64,000 nucleotides of DNA, from contig NZ_JALAZE010000001.1 in assembly GCF_022809095.1 (NCBI RefSeq), positions 1 through 64,000 on the forward strand, read 5' to 3'. Below the pieces are notes generated by a model. That model was not told the DNA's origin. It searched no databases and saw nothing but the letters and a program-made list of their open reading frames with translations. Position 1 is the first letter of the stretch, and each line of letters begins with the position of its first letter. Shown one piece after another: positions 46,684 to 54,358 of this stretch. This DNA comes from Bacillus kexueae. GTDB taxonomy: Bacteria > Bacillota > Bacilli > Bacillales > Aeribacillaceae. A program made the translations under genes and the position numbers.

Positions 46684-47464
46684 GTTGTTTTCCTCCCAGT
46701 ACATTTATTTGAATATCTTGTATGAGTTCCTCTGCTGATTGATATGCTTGATCTATCATTAATAATTTTCGAATCACCCGTTTAGCCTCTTCAGAAAGAG
46801 GTAATTCATCCTCCCAGCTTTTCTCTATTCCTTTTGGCTCAAAAGAAGAATAAAGTAAAAAGAGCACAAAATGACCTAGTGCATAAAAATCACTTTCTAT
46901 TTTGACTTCACGCATTAATTGCTTTTCGATTGGAAAGTTTTCTACTCGCTGATCGTCATCATGAAGGTTTCGAGCAAGTCCAAAGTCAATGACAAAAATT
47001 TCTCCTTCATGAATTAATAGGTTGGGTATGCGTAAATCACGGTGAACAATTCCTTTTTCATGTACATATTTTACAATAGATGAAGCCTTCATTAAATATT
47101 GAAACGCTTCTGTTTCGGAATATTTCTGTTTGTTTTCAAAAATTTCTTGTTCAAATGTACGACCTTCTTTAAATTCCATGACAATAAAATAGTTTCTTTT
47201 CCATTTAAAATCTTCAATATACTTCGGAATCGCACTGTGATTTAAAGTTAATAATATATTTTTTTCATATCGAAACGATTGAAGGCCCTTTCCATTTTTC
47301 AGTGCTCGTTTTCGCAATTGCTTCAGTACGACTTTTTCCCTAGTAAGCTCGTTTTCTGCTAAATACGTAATTCCATAACTCCCCATCCCGAGCATTTGAA
47401 TGATTTTGTAGTTACGAACGACTGAGTTGGGTCGGTGTGTTTTCTCAAACAATTGAATCATCAT
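46670..47464 (-). CDS. Hanks-type Ser/Thr protein kinase, soluble
   Basis: The 264-residue protein is almost only the kinase domain: Gly loop LGMGSYGITYLAENE near 25, VAIK-type Lys in KVVLKQLRKRA near 48, catalytic loop GIVHRDLRIPNLLIHEG near 138 (Arg replaces the usual Lys of HRDLK), DFG in FVIDFGLARN near 158. There is no membrane segment or PASTA repeat. A double ATG gives 47464 or 47461. Its start overlaps the stop of the small upstream gene (TAATG) and its end overlaps spo0M, so all three are translationally coupled. YbdM and YrzF of B. subtilis are comparable. The HRD Arg variant may lower activity. Confidence 0.87.
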   Translation of the reverse strand: MMIQLFEKTHRPNSVVRNYKIIQMLGMGSYGITYLAENELTREKVVLKQLRKRALKNGKGLQSFRYEKNILLTLNHSAIPKYIEDFKWKRNYFIVMEFKEGRTFEQEIFENKQKYSETEAFQYLMKASSIVKYVHEKGIVHRDLRIPNLLIHEGEIFVIDFGLARNLHDDDQRVENFPIEKQLMREVKIESDFYALGHFVLFLLYSSFEPKGIEKSWEDELPLSEEAKRVIRKLLMIDQAYQSAEELIQDIQINVLGGKQHVIL

Positions 47465-47643
47465 TAACTTGAATAAAAGCTTGAGAAAAATCCGCTTGAT
47501 TTATGCTTTCGTTTATAAAAATGATGACCATAATGTTTCGGATGGCGGGAGCGATAAGGATCATAACTACTTGAATGATATTTTTTATAATGGTGACTAT
47601 AAAGCTTTTGTTTCACAATCGATTTCAGTAGTTTTTTAATCAA
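47464..47643 (-). CDS. Basic His/Tyr/Ser/Lys-rich 59-residue protein, first gene of the spo0M operon
   Basis: Read on the minus strand from TTG 47643 (GGAGAGGG six bases before) to a TAA that overlaps the kinase ATG. It begins MIKKLLKSIVKQKLYSHHYK, continues KYHSSSYDPYRSRHPKHYGH and ends with FFSSFYSS. Nothing similar is known to me. The strong ribosome site, the one-base stop/start overlap and the sigma-W-type promoter at the right distance support a real gene. The Ser-, His- and Tyr-rich composition could make it a kinase substrate or a DNA/wall-binding peptide; that is a guess. Confidence 0.75.
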   Translation of the reverse strand: MIKKLLKSIVKQKLYSHHYKKYHSSSYDPYRSRHPKHYGHHFYKRKHKSSGFFSSFYSS

Positions 47644-47675
47644 ATGAACCCTCTCCTTTTAAATGTCTCACCTTT

Positions 47676-47703
47676 TATACGGACGTCATAACAAAAGGTT
47701 TCA
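47676..47703 (-). promoter_or_regulatory. Sigma-W-type promoter of the small ORF-kinase-spo0M operon
   Basis: Minus strand TGAAAC (47703-47698), exactly 16 bases, then CGTATA (47681-47676). This is the full sigma-W consensus (TGAAAC-N16-CGTA). The -10 lies 32 bases before the TTG start of the first gene. B. subtilis spo0M is a known sigma-W target, so the site agrees with an established regulon. Confidence 0.85.
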
Positions 47704-47754
47704 CTAACTTTTAATTGAATTATATACGGACATAGTCTTTTAAGATTTTATAAC

Positions 47755-47945
47755 ATTGTTCAAACATCCAACAATCTGTTTTTCGTATAAATGATTTCTG
47801 GGCAGTCGCCTTCACTTTTCTACAAGTCTGCTCGGCATGTGCCTGTGGAATCTTGTCCATCCCTCTGCATCTCACCGATATCATACAAAGGGTAAAAAGA
47901 ATTCTCCACAATGTATGAAGCAACAATCCTTTAGAAGCGAACCAG
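47755..47945 (+). repeat. Dispersed repeat family B copy
   Basis: CTGTTTTTCGTATAAATG, CTGCTCGGCATGTGCCTGTG and GCAACAATCCTTTAGAAGCG line up with the copy at 9174. Confidence 0.7.
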
Positions 47946-47948
47946 AAC

Positions 47949-47990
47949 AAAAAACAGATGAAGAGAACAAGTGAGAAACTCTTCATCTGC
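47949..47990 (-). terminator. Terminator of yozD
   Basis: Minus strand GCAGATGAAGAG, loop, CTCTTCATCTG and six T. It lies 45 bases after the yozD stop. Confidence 0.9.
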
Positions 47991-48034
47991 TTTATTTAAA
48001 GGGTATTAATCCCTTTCTCCTATTTCTTAACGCA

Positions 48035-48214
48035 TTAATTTTCATCCACATCCAATTCTTCTTCGATAACACATTTTTCAATTAGAAAATCAAACGCAAT
48101 ATCAGCTAGCTCATACACTTCATCTTCTGATGGTAGGAACCCTCGATTAACTAACTCTTGGTAAAAAAATTCAGCTAGCTCCTCCGTATCAATCACTAAT
48201 TCAATTTCCCTCAA
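48035..48214 (-). CDS. yozD: Small acidic YozD-like protein
   Basis: 59 residues from TTG 48214 with AAGGGGG eight bases before. MREIELVIDTEELAEFFYQE, GFLPSEDEVYELADIAFDFL and the Glu/Asp-rich end CVIEEELDVDEN match YozD of B. subtilis as I recall it (about 58 residues, same place next to yodN). It is a soluble acidic protein of unknown function. Confidence 0.85.
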   Translation of the reverse strand: MREIELVIDTEELAEFFYQELVNRGFLPSEDEVYELADIAFDFLIEKCVIEEELDVDEN

Positions 48215-48339
48215 GCGATCGCCCCCTTTGATATTGTTTTATGTTTCTTTTTTCTTTTGTATGTCTATGAATGCATAATCGTTTTTTTCCCTTCATAGAA
48301 TGGAGATAAATGGACAAGCAGTTTAGAGGAGGAAAAGAG

Positions 48340-48540
48340 ATGAATTGGAGAAAACAAGCAATGCCTGTACGGACTGAAGAAATATATCGAGATGAGAAAG
48401 GTGAATCGTCTATAATTCAAATACTCGACAGTGAAATAGTTGACTCATTTATGGAAAAAGTCAACTTGTATTTATGGAAAGGCATTGTATTTTTTTGTAT
48501 CCCATATTTCTTGTATTTAATCATTCGTGTATTTGCGTAA
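48340..48540 (+). CDS. Small tail-anchored membrane protein
   Basis: 66 residues from ATG 48340 after AGAGGAGG (open frame from 48310). A polar N-terminal half (MNWRKQAMPVRTEEIYRDEK) is followed by a single C-terminal hydrophobic segment (WKGIVFFCIPYFLYLIIRVF). Its last 24 bases overlap the 3' end of yodN on the other strand. No family recognised. Confidence 0.6.
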   Translation: MNWRKQAMPVRTEEIYRDEKGESSIIQILDSEIVDSFMEKVNLYLWKGIVFFCIPYFLYLIIRVFA

Positions 48541-49194
48541 ATGCCCTAAAATAAAATCCATAATTTCTTTATATTCATCGTTTCCAAACCACTGATACAA
48601 CAAATGATAATCATTGTAAATATCTAATAAAGAATCTATAAATTGTTTTTCAGTATAAGTAAATGTTTTCGATGACAATTCTTGCTCGGGTTGAGGCAAA
48701 TACGCTACCACTGGTTGTTCCTTCGATTCTTCATCATTCATTAAATGATTTAAATGGACATGGTAAATATATTTTTCCGCATCATGCTGACGTAATATTA
48801 TGGTTATTTCCTCTTCGGATACTTCCATCCACTCACCATCACGAACGCGGACTAATTCATATCGGACTTCTTCCCATGCGTCCTCTTTGTACCGCCATAA
48901 TTCTGTCCGAACGCCGATGATTTTAAACATATCTTGACCATATCCACTCACTTGGACGAGATCACCTATTCCAAAATCGTATTCGATTTCGATAATTTCA
49001 GATTCATACACATTTCCTTCGTATTCTGATAAAGGTACAAGCGTCGCTTCAAAATATAATATGTCGCTATGATTTACTTCATATAAATAGTCTTCATTCA
49101 TACGATGAATATTTGTTACGGTTCCGACTGTACCGTAAATTGTCATCACGACAATGTCTCCAACACTGTATTTCGGCTGCTTTTTTCTACCCAT
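48517..49194 (-). CDS. yodN: YodN-like protein of unknown function
   Basis: About 225 residues (ATG 49194 suits the ribosome site GGGGAG better than ATG 49200). The N-terminal part has KOW/SH3-like barrels: KYSVGDIVVMTIYGTVGTVT and DFGIGDLVQVSGYGQDMFKI; the C-terminal third is acidic and helical. Place and length fit B. subtilis yodN. No catalytic motif is seen. Confidence 0.75.
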   Translation of the reverse strand: MGRKKQPKYSVGDIVVMTIYGTVGTVTNIHRMNEDYLYEVNHSDILYFEATLVPLSEYEGNVYESEIIEIEYDFGIGDLVQVSGYGQDMFKIIGVRTELWRYKEDAWEEVRYELVRVRDGEWMEVSEEEITIILRQHDAEKYIYHVHLNHLMNDEESKEQPVVAYLPQPEQELSSKTFTYTEKQFIDSLLDIYNDYHLLYQWFGNDEYKEIMDFILGHLRKYTND

Positions 49195-49654
49195 ACCCAT
49201 CTCCCCTTTGTCGTGAACTTACGGTTAACACATTATATGCAAAAAACCTTTACATGAGATAGGTAGACAACGAAAAAGGAAAAATGATTCACCTAATTAC
49301 ACAAGGACAACTCCTCACTCAAGTTCATAATCCTCCCAATGAAGAAAAATCCCCTGTTCAATATTGTTCATCCACACAAAGGAAAAAGCCAAAGAATGGA
49401 ACTTCCCACCTTTGGCTTTTCCCTATGACTCTTTTCTTAAAAAATGTTGCTTTCATTGTGTATTAAATACAGTTTTAAGAATCGTTTTTACGCTGACTTG
49501 ACTCGCGAATGCAGAAGAAAGGGAGAGACCCCACAGGCGCATGCCGAGGGGGATCTACTTCCTCCCCGCGGAAAGCAAGTGTCCATAGCGCAATGGTAAA
49601 AATTCATCTAAAATATGACTGAAAAAGCAAAATTCTATACGAAAACAGCCTTTC
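49195..49654. other. Gap with a terminator-like hairpin and a family B repeat
   Basis: AAAGCCAAAG (49387-49396) and CTTTGGCTTTT (49411-49421) form a hairpin with a short T-run on the plus strand. From about 49485 an inverted family B copy follows. An open plus-strand frame at 49284-49466 has no ribosome site and is not believed to be a gene. Confidence 0.5.
49485..49651 (-). repeat. Dispersed repeat family B, inverted copy
   Basis: GAGACCCCACAGGCGCATGC, CCCGCGGAAAGCAAGTGTCC and TGACTGAAAAAGCAA are the reverse complement of the 9174 copy and one of its best preserved relatives. Confidence 0.8.
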
Positions 49655-49876
49655 TTATTTTTCTTGTTCTGCAAGATAAAGTTCCCATGCGTGATCAAAC
49701 ACAGACATGGAGGGTAAATACTCTCCGTTTAACTCTAGATAGGAACTTAATTCTTCATAGTTCATAGACATCTTTGGAAAACTGTGATCTTCATATGCAT
49801 CGTTTGCAAATTGACTAATCTCATCCTTCGGTTTTGGGTGCCGATATTTCATTAAAAAATGATAAAATGACTTCAA
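49655..49876 (-). CDS. yozE: YozE family (UPF0346) protein
   Basis: 73 residues from TTG 49876 (GAAGGTG upstream), giving LKSFYHFLMKYRHPKPKDEI, DAYEDHSFPKMS and YEELSSYLELNGEYLPSM, nearly the same as B. subtilis YozE as I remember it. The fold is a small SAM-like helical bundle; the function is unknown. The open frame to 49900 lacks a ribosome site. Confidence 0.92.
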   Translation of the reverse strand: MKSFYHFLMKYRHPKPKDEISQFANDAYEDHSFPKMSMNYEELSSYLELNGEYLPSMSVFDHAWELYLAEQEK

Positions 49877-49963
49877 CTTTTTCACCTTCGTTCCGCTCAA
49901 TCATGATTCGAATCCTTTATAGTTTCCCATTATAGCGAGAAGAACGACAGATGAAAAGCATCA

Positions 49964-50242
49964 TCATTGCGTAAAGTCAAAATAATTTCGTTTTAATAAG
50001 CGCTCCATTTGCATGAGCTGTTGATAGGATACCGATTTTGATAACTGAGTTCGGTCGATTAGAAAAAGTTGGTCTTCAATTTCTTTAATCGTTTCATCAG
50101 ATTGGTATTGAATTCCGCAGTTCATGCACGTAAAGCATGGTGTAGCTGTTATTTCAATAGCCCTCGTTCCATCTGGTAATTCCCAATAAACGGTATTGAT
50201 ATCCTCCTTCACCGCTTCCTCTTCACACCATTCACACCTCAT
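49964..50242 (-). CDS. yokU: YokU family zinc-ribbon protein
   Basis: The 92-residue protein has two CxxC knuckles (RCEWCEEE and CFTCMNCGIQY), forming a YgiT-type zinc ribbon, and a helical C-terminal half. Its ATG overlaps the kamA stop (TAATG), so it is translated with kamA. YokU genes regularly sit next to kamA in bacilli; a helper or regulatory role in beta-lysine metabolism is inference. Confidence 0.85.
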   Translation of the reverse strand: MRCEWCEEEAVKEDINTVYWELPDGTRAIEITATPCFTCMNCGIQYQSDETIKEIEDQLFLIDRTQLSKSVSYQQLMQMERLLKRNYFDFTQ

Positions 50243-51654
50243 TAAGAAACATCCTCACTTTCATTTTTCTCCATCTTTTTCATTTGTGCTTGATACTTCT
50301 TCTCTTTTAACTCATCTCTTTTATCTCGTTTGTTTTTTAATGTTTCATGAGTTGGATTGGTTTGATAATCTTTTCTCCGATTAAATCGATTTAATCCTTC
50401 CGGAACTAAGTTAAACTTCGTTTCTTCATATAGTGCACTAATTCCGACATTTGAACGTTTAGACTCGACATTTGGATAGATTTTCTTGAAATATTCATCC
50501 GCGGTTCCAGGTTGGTATTGCTCTGGTTCTGGATAAGAAGTAATAACCCCCTCAAAGTTCCGTAGTACCACTTTCTCAGAACTTTGAGAAATAATGTAAT
50601 TCGGTTGTACGGCAATTTTTCCTCCACCACCAGGTGCATCGACAACAAAGGTTGGAACGGCGTAACCTGACGTATGTCCTCGAAGGCCTTCAATTATCTC
50701 TAAACCTTTTGAAATAGGTGCGCGGAAGTGACCAATCCCTTCTGATAAATCACATTGATAAATATAGTAAGGGCGTACACGAATTTTAACGAGGTCATGC
50801 ATTAGCTTTTTCATAATCGGTACGCTGTCATTAATTCCGGCCAATATTACCGCTTGATTTCCTAAAGGTACACCTGCATCCGCCAGCATTTCACACGCTT
50901 TTTTTGATTCTTCCGTAATTTCTATTGACGTATTAAAATGTGTATTTAACCAAACTGGATGATATTTCTTTAATATTGAGCACAAGTTCTCAGTGATTCG
51001 TTGTGGAAACACAACTGGTGCTCGAGTGCCAATTCGAATAATTTCAACGTGATCAATCTCTCTTAAACTTTTCAAAATGTATTCTAAAATCTGGTCATTA
51101 ATTAATAGCCCATCTCCACCTGAAATTAATACATCACGGACTTCTTCCGTTTGTCTAATATATTCGATGGCTCTGTCTAGTTGCTTTTTCGGAACCCCCA
51201 TTCCTATCTGTCCCGAAAACCTCCTCCGCGTACAATAACGACAATACATCGAGCATTGGTTTGTAACAAGAAATAATACTCGGTCTGGGTATCGGTGAGT
51301 AAGACCTGGAACAGGTGAATCTTCATCTTCGTGTAACGGGTCTTCTAAGTCGTATTTCGTTTTGTGAATTTCTTTACCAACTGGCACAGACTGCATTCGA
51401 ATTGGACACCGTGGGTCATCCGGATCCATTAACGAGGCGTAATACGGTGTTATATTTAGCGGAATGGTTTTCGTGGAAATTTTGACTCCTTCTTCCTCTT
51501 CAGGCGTTAAATTAATGACTTTTTTTAAATCATCAAGCGTTCGAATCGTATTCGTTAATTGCCAAATCCAATCATTCCACTGTTCTTCCGTTACATCTTT
51601 CCAAAGTTCAATGTCTTTCCAATGCCTTTTTGGCTCATATAAATCCATTTTCAT
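50242..51654 (-). CDS. kamA: Lysine 2,3-aminomutase KamA (YodO)
   Basis: The 470-residue radical-SAM enzyme has the cluster motif TNQCSMYCRYCTRRRF near residue 130, a SAM-binding region VRDVLISGGDGLL, and PLP-binding and C-terminal zinc parts (FVVDAPGGGGKI). It converts L-lysine to L-beta-lysine using SAM, PLP and a 4Fe-4S cluster. The C-terminus carries an extra charged helix (KRDKRDELKEKKYQ). A sigma-54 promoter lies about 40 bp upstream and the activator gene next to it. Cotranscribed with yokU. Confidence 0.96.
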   Translation of the reverse strand: MKMDLYEPKRHWKDIELWKDVTEEQWNDWIWQLTNTIRTLDDLKKVINLTPEEEEGVKISTKTIPLNITPYYASLMDPDDPRCPIRMQSVPVGKEIHKTKYDLEDPLHEDEDSPVPGLTHRYPDRVLFLVTNQCSMYCRYCTRRRFSGQIGMGVPKKQLDRAIEYIRQTEEVRDVLISGGDGLLINDQILEYILKSLREIDHVEIIRIGTRAPVVFPQRITENLCSILKKYHPVWLNTHFNTSIEITEESKKACEMLADAGVPLGNQAVILAGINDSVPIMKKLMHDLVKIRVRPYYIYQCDLSEGIGHFRAPISKGLEIIEGLRGHTSGYAVPTFVVDAPGGGGKIAVQPNYIISQSSEKVVLRNFEGVITSYPEPEQYQPGTADEYFKKIYPNVESKRSNVGISALYEETKFNLVPEGLNRFNRRKDYQTNPTHETLKNKRDKRDELKEKKYQAQMKKMEKNESEDVS

Positions 51655-51692
51655 CTTTTTTCATCCCCCTGGCACACTTTTTTTATATATAA

Positions 51693-51708
51693 TGCAAAAA
51701 GCATGCCA
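51693..51708 (-). promoter_or_regulatory. Sigma-54 (-24/-12) promoter of kamA
   Basis: Minus strand TGGCATGCTTTTTGCA matches TGGCAC-N5-TTGCA except for one base, with the invariant GG and GC correctly spaced. It lies 39 bases before the kamA ATG and next to a gene for a sigma-54 activator. From memory, the kam locus of B. thuringiensis is also reported to be sigma-54-dependent. Confidence 0.85.
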
Positions 51709-51744
51709 TCCGGTGACACTCTGTTTTTAAGGAAAAAGAATGTT

Positions 51745-51768
51745 GATTGTGCCGAAAAATTAGCAATC
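51745..51768. promoter_or_regulatory. Candidate activator-binding dyad upstream of kamA
   Basis: GATTG (51745-51749) and CAATC (51764-51768) are inverted around GTGCCGAAAAATTAG, about 40 bp upstream of the sigma-54 promoter, where an enhancer-binding protein could bind. Short half sites make this tentative. Confidence 0.3.
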
Positions 51769-51774
51769 CCCCTA

Positions 51775-53166
51775 TTACTCTGACAAATTTTTGGCACTTA
51801 GTTCATATCGTTTCATCTTATACTGGAGCGTCTGGCGAGGAATCTTTAAATACTTTGCTGCTTTCTGTACATTCCCTTCGTATATACGAAGGGCCTCTTG
51901 AATCATTTCAATTTCATATCGTTCGAGTTCTTGTCGTAAGGATAGTGGCTTTTTATTTTTTTCTTTCTCAGTATGCCGTAAATAGTCTGGTAAGTGATGA
52001 ATGGTAATGACTGAATCATCAACCATCGTCATAGCAAATTCAATAACATGTTTTAACTCCCGTATGTTACCCGGCCATTGATGTTCGGTTAATCGTTTGA
52101 TGACCTCTTCAGAAAGCACCTGTACCTCTTTGTTTAATTTAGAATTAAACTTTTCGATGAAATAGTGACACAGTAGCGGGATATCCTTTTTTCGATCACG
52201 CAACGGAGGAATATGAAATGAAAAGACGTTAAGGCGATAAAACAAATCCTCCCGTAAACTCCCTTCCCCAACAGCGGTAAATGGGTCTTTATTCATCGCT
52301 ACAACGATTCTGACATCAACTTTTAATGACCGGTTTGCTCCGATTCTTCTTACGTGACCATCTTCTATGACGCGCAAAAGTTTAGCCTGTAATGATAATG
52401 GCATCGATTGAAGTTCATCTAAAAAAAGTGTACCTCCATTAGCTAGTTCAAACAAACCCGGCCGATCGACCGCACCGGTATAGCTTCCTTTCGTCGTACC
52501 AAATAAAATACTTTCAAGGAGAGATTCCGGAAGAGCTGCGCAATTTTGAGCGATAAAGGGGCTATGTTCACGATTTGATTCTGCATGAATGGATTGAACA
52601 AACAACTCTTTTCCCACACCTGTTTCCCCATAAACGAGAACCGATGCATCTGACTTCGCCACTTTTTTAGCCTTTTTCTTAAGTTGAGTTAATATCTCAT
52701 CTTCAGTTAATATATCTTCGAAATGGAACTTTGTTTGTTCCAACGTTGCTTTCGTTGATAATTGTTTTCTTTGAAGGTCCACTAGTTTTTCAGATAGTGA
52801 CTTTAAGGTGGTATAATCTTTTGCTATTTCGACAGCACCAATTAATTCGTCATCCACCATTATAGGTAGCGTCGTGTTGACCGTTTCTATCTTCTCCCCC
52901 TTTACATTGACATATGTTTGAGGCATTTGGTAAATCGGTTTTTTCGTTTCAATCACCTTCAATAATGTACTCGTTTCCTCTGTAAGCGAAGGAAATACTT
53001 GAAGAATATGACGATGAATTACTTCCTCACGCTTCATTCCATCGTGCATTTCAGCTATACGGTTATAAAAGATTGTATTTCCATTCGCATCAACAGCATG
53101 AATTCCTTCATCAATCGTATCCAAAATTTCAAAAAATAGTTTCTCAGATTTGACGATTTGTTTCAT
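51775..53166 (-). CDS. Sigma-54-dependent transcriptional activator of the lysine/beta-lysine locus
   Basis: The protein has 463 residues. A PAS sensor domain (about 10-115: ILDTIDEGIHAVDANGNTIF) is followed by a central AAA+ domain with Walker A VYGETGVGKELFVQSIH near 178, Walker B GGTLFLDELQSM near 240, and a C-terminal Fis-type helix-turn-helix (YEGNVQKAAKYLKIPRQTLQ). The sigma-54 contact loop reads GSYTGA, not the usual GAFTGA. It probably senses a small lysine-pathway metabolite through PAS and activates kamA from the downstream sigma-54 promoter. It separates kamA from yodPQRST. Confidence 0.92.
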   Translation of the reverse strand: MKQIVKSEKLFFEILDTIDEGIHAVDANGNTIFYNRIAEMHDGMKREEVIHRHILQVFPSLTEETSTLLKVIETKKPIYQMPQTYVNVKGEKIETVNTTLPIMVDDELIGAVEIAKDYTTLKSLSEKLVDLQRKQLSTKATLEQTKFHFEDILTEDEILTQLKKKAKKVAKSDASVLVYGETGVGKELFVQSIHAESNREHSPFIAQNCAALPESLLESILFGTTKGSYTGAVDRPGLFELANGGTLFLDELQSMPLSLQAKLLRVIEDGHVRRIGANRSLKVDVRIVVAMNKDPFTAVGEGSLREDLFYRLNVFSFHIPPLRDRKKDIPLLCHYFIEKFNSKLNKEVQVLSEEVIKRLTEHQWPGNIRELKHVIEFAMTMVDDSVITIHHLPDYLRHTEKEKNKKPLSLRQELERYEIEMIQEALRIYEGNVQKAAKYLKIPRQTLQYKMKRYELSAKNLSE

Positions 53167-53496
53167 AAATAAAACCCCTTTAGAATATGGCTGTTTTTAT
53201 ATGCATTGTTGCTTTTTGGTCGTAATATGTTTAATGACTTGTAGGAAAAGGGCAGCGTCTCTATAGCGTCGTACAAAGGAGCCTCTTCTCAACTGATTGA
53301 AAAGATAGTCCGAATACTACGAACAAATATCAACTTATCGCCAGTACGCTAGACTCTAAGTGTCATAACGAGTCAGACCATCCCCACGTAAAACGGTCTC
53401 CGTTTGTCATTGTATTACCAAAACCAACAACCTATCAGAGAAGCTCCTTATAAATCAACATTTACTCTGTTTCTTATTTGCCTATGAACCGATTGT
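53167..53496. other. Gap upstream of the activator gene
   Basis: About 330 bases without a credible gene. The beginning (GGCTGTTTTTATATGCATTG) faintly resembles a family B end, so a decayed repeat is possible. No promoter is clear; this gap separates yodP from the activator gene. Confidence 0.35.
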
Positions 53497-54351
53497 TTAA
53501 ATACTTAAATTTTTGCACCATACATTCATATTTTCGATTGACTTTCCGATGTAACAGTTGTTTACGAGTCTACCGCGGTATTGATAGTTTAATTGATGGA
53601 GAACAGCGTTCATGCCAAATGATTCTGCTCGCGCAATCGAATATGCACAAAAAATCCGTTCATTCCGCAATTCTTCTTCCAGTAAACGGATAATGTTGTT
53701 CATTAATTTATGTTTTCGAAATGATGGTTCAGTTGCACAATCCGTAATCTCAGCGTTAAAATACGTCCTGTTTATTTCAGCAGACGCAGCGCTAATGATT
53801 TGCCTATTGTGCTCAGCTATATAATAAATCGTTCCATTTTTCATCGTCTTGACAATGTAAGCCGGATCAAATAGAGGTGTCGGATACACCGAGAACGTAT
53901 GTTGGTACAATCGGCTTAATTCTTTTGCGTCATTCATGTCCGCTTTCCGAAAAGTAATAGAGGGTTCATTATTTTTTGTTCGGTTCACTTTTTGTTTCGC
54001 ATAAATCGATGCAATCATCTCATCTTGGTCTATTTCTTTGTCTGTTTGCTTCCGTGAATCATCTAAATATCGGCACATGAAATACATGTCATCTCCATTA
54101 AAATAATTATCAATGATACTCTCTATCCGAAAAAAATGCTGCAATAAGACAGGTATGTCTTTTTTTCTAGCCTTCACAATAAGTTTGGTTATTTTAAAAC
54201 CGTCCAAATACGTTAATACGTCGGAAACAAGACGCTCGACATTCCCACGATAGTCATCGATCCGACACCGTTCATTATAATGATCAATTAATACTTTTGA
54301 TTCGTAATCTTGAGATTGAAACGTTTTCATCTTTTGATATGTTTGTTTCAT
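53497..54351 (-). CDS. yodP: Beta-lysine N-acetyltransferase YodP (AblB-like)
   Basis: About 284 residues from ATG 54351 (GTAGGGAAAAT upstream; the frame runs to 54375). The C-terminal GNAT domain (about 130-280) has SITFRKADMNDAKELSRLYQ and TDCATEPSFRKHKLMNNIIR, the acetyl-CoA-binding part. The N-terminal part is typical of AblB/YodP. It acetylates beta-lysine at the epsilon amino group. It follows yodQ with a 7-base gap. Confidence 0.9.
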   Translation of the reverse strand: MKQTYQKMKTFQSQDYESKVLIDHYNERCRIDDYRGNVERLVSDVLTYLDGFKITKLIVKARKKDIPVLLQHFFRIESIIDNYFNGDDMYFMCRYLDDSRKQTDKEIDQDEMIASIYAKQKVNRTKNNEPSITFRKADMNDAKELSRLYQHTFSVYPTPLFDPAYIVKTMKNGTIYYIAEHNRQIISAASAEINRTYFNAEITDCATEPSFRKHKLMNNIIRLLEEELRNERIFCAYSIARAESFGMNAVLHQLNYQYRGRLVNNCYIGKSIENMNVWCKNLSI

Positions 54352-54358
54352 ATTTTCC

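Noticed and set aside
47720-47986. 88-residue minus-strand open frame
   Set aside because: It lies within a family B repeat and the yozD terminator, without a ribosome site.
49284-49466. 60-residue plus-strand open frame
   Set aside because: No ribosome site; the frame crosses a terminator hairpin; composition looks random.
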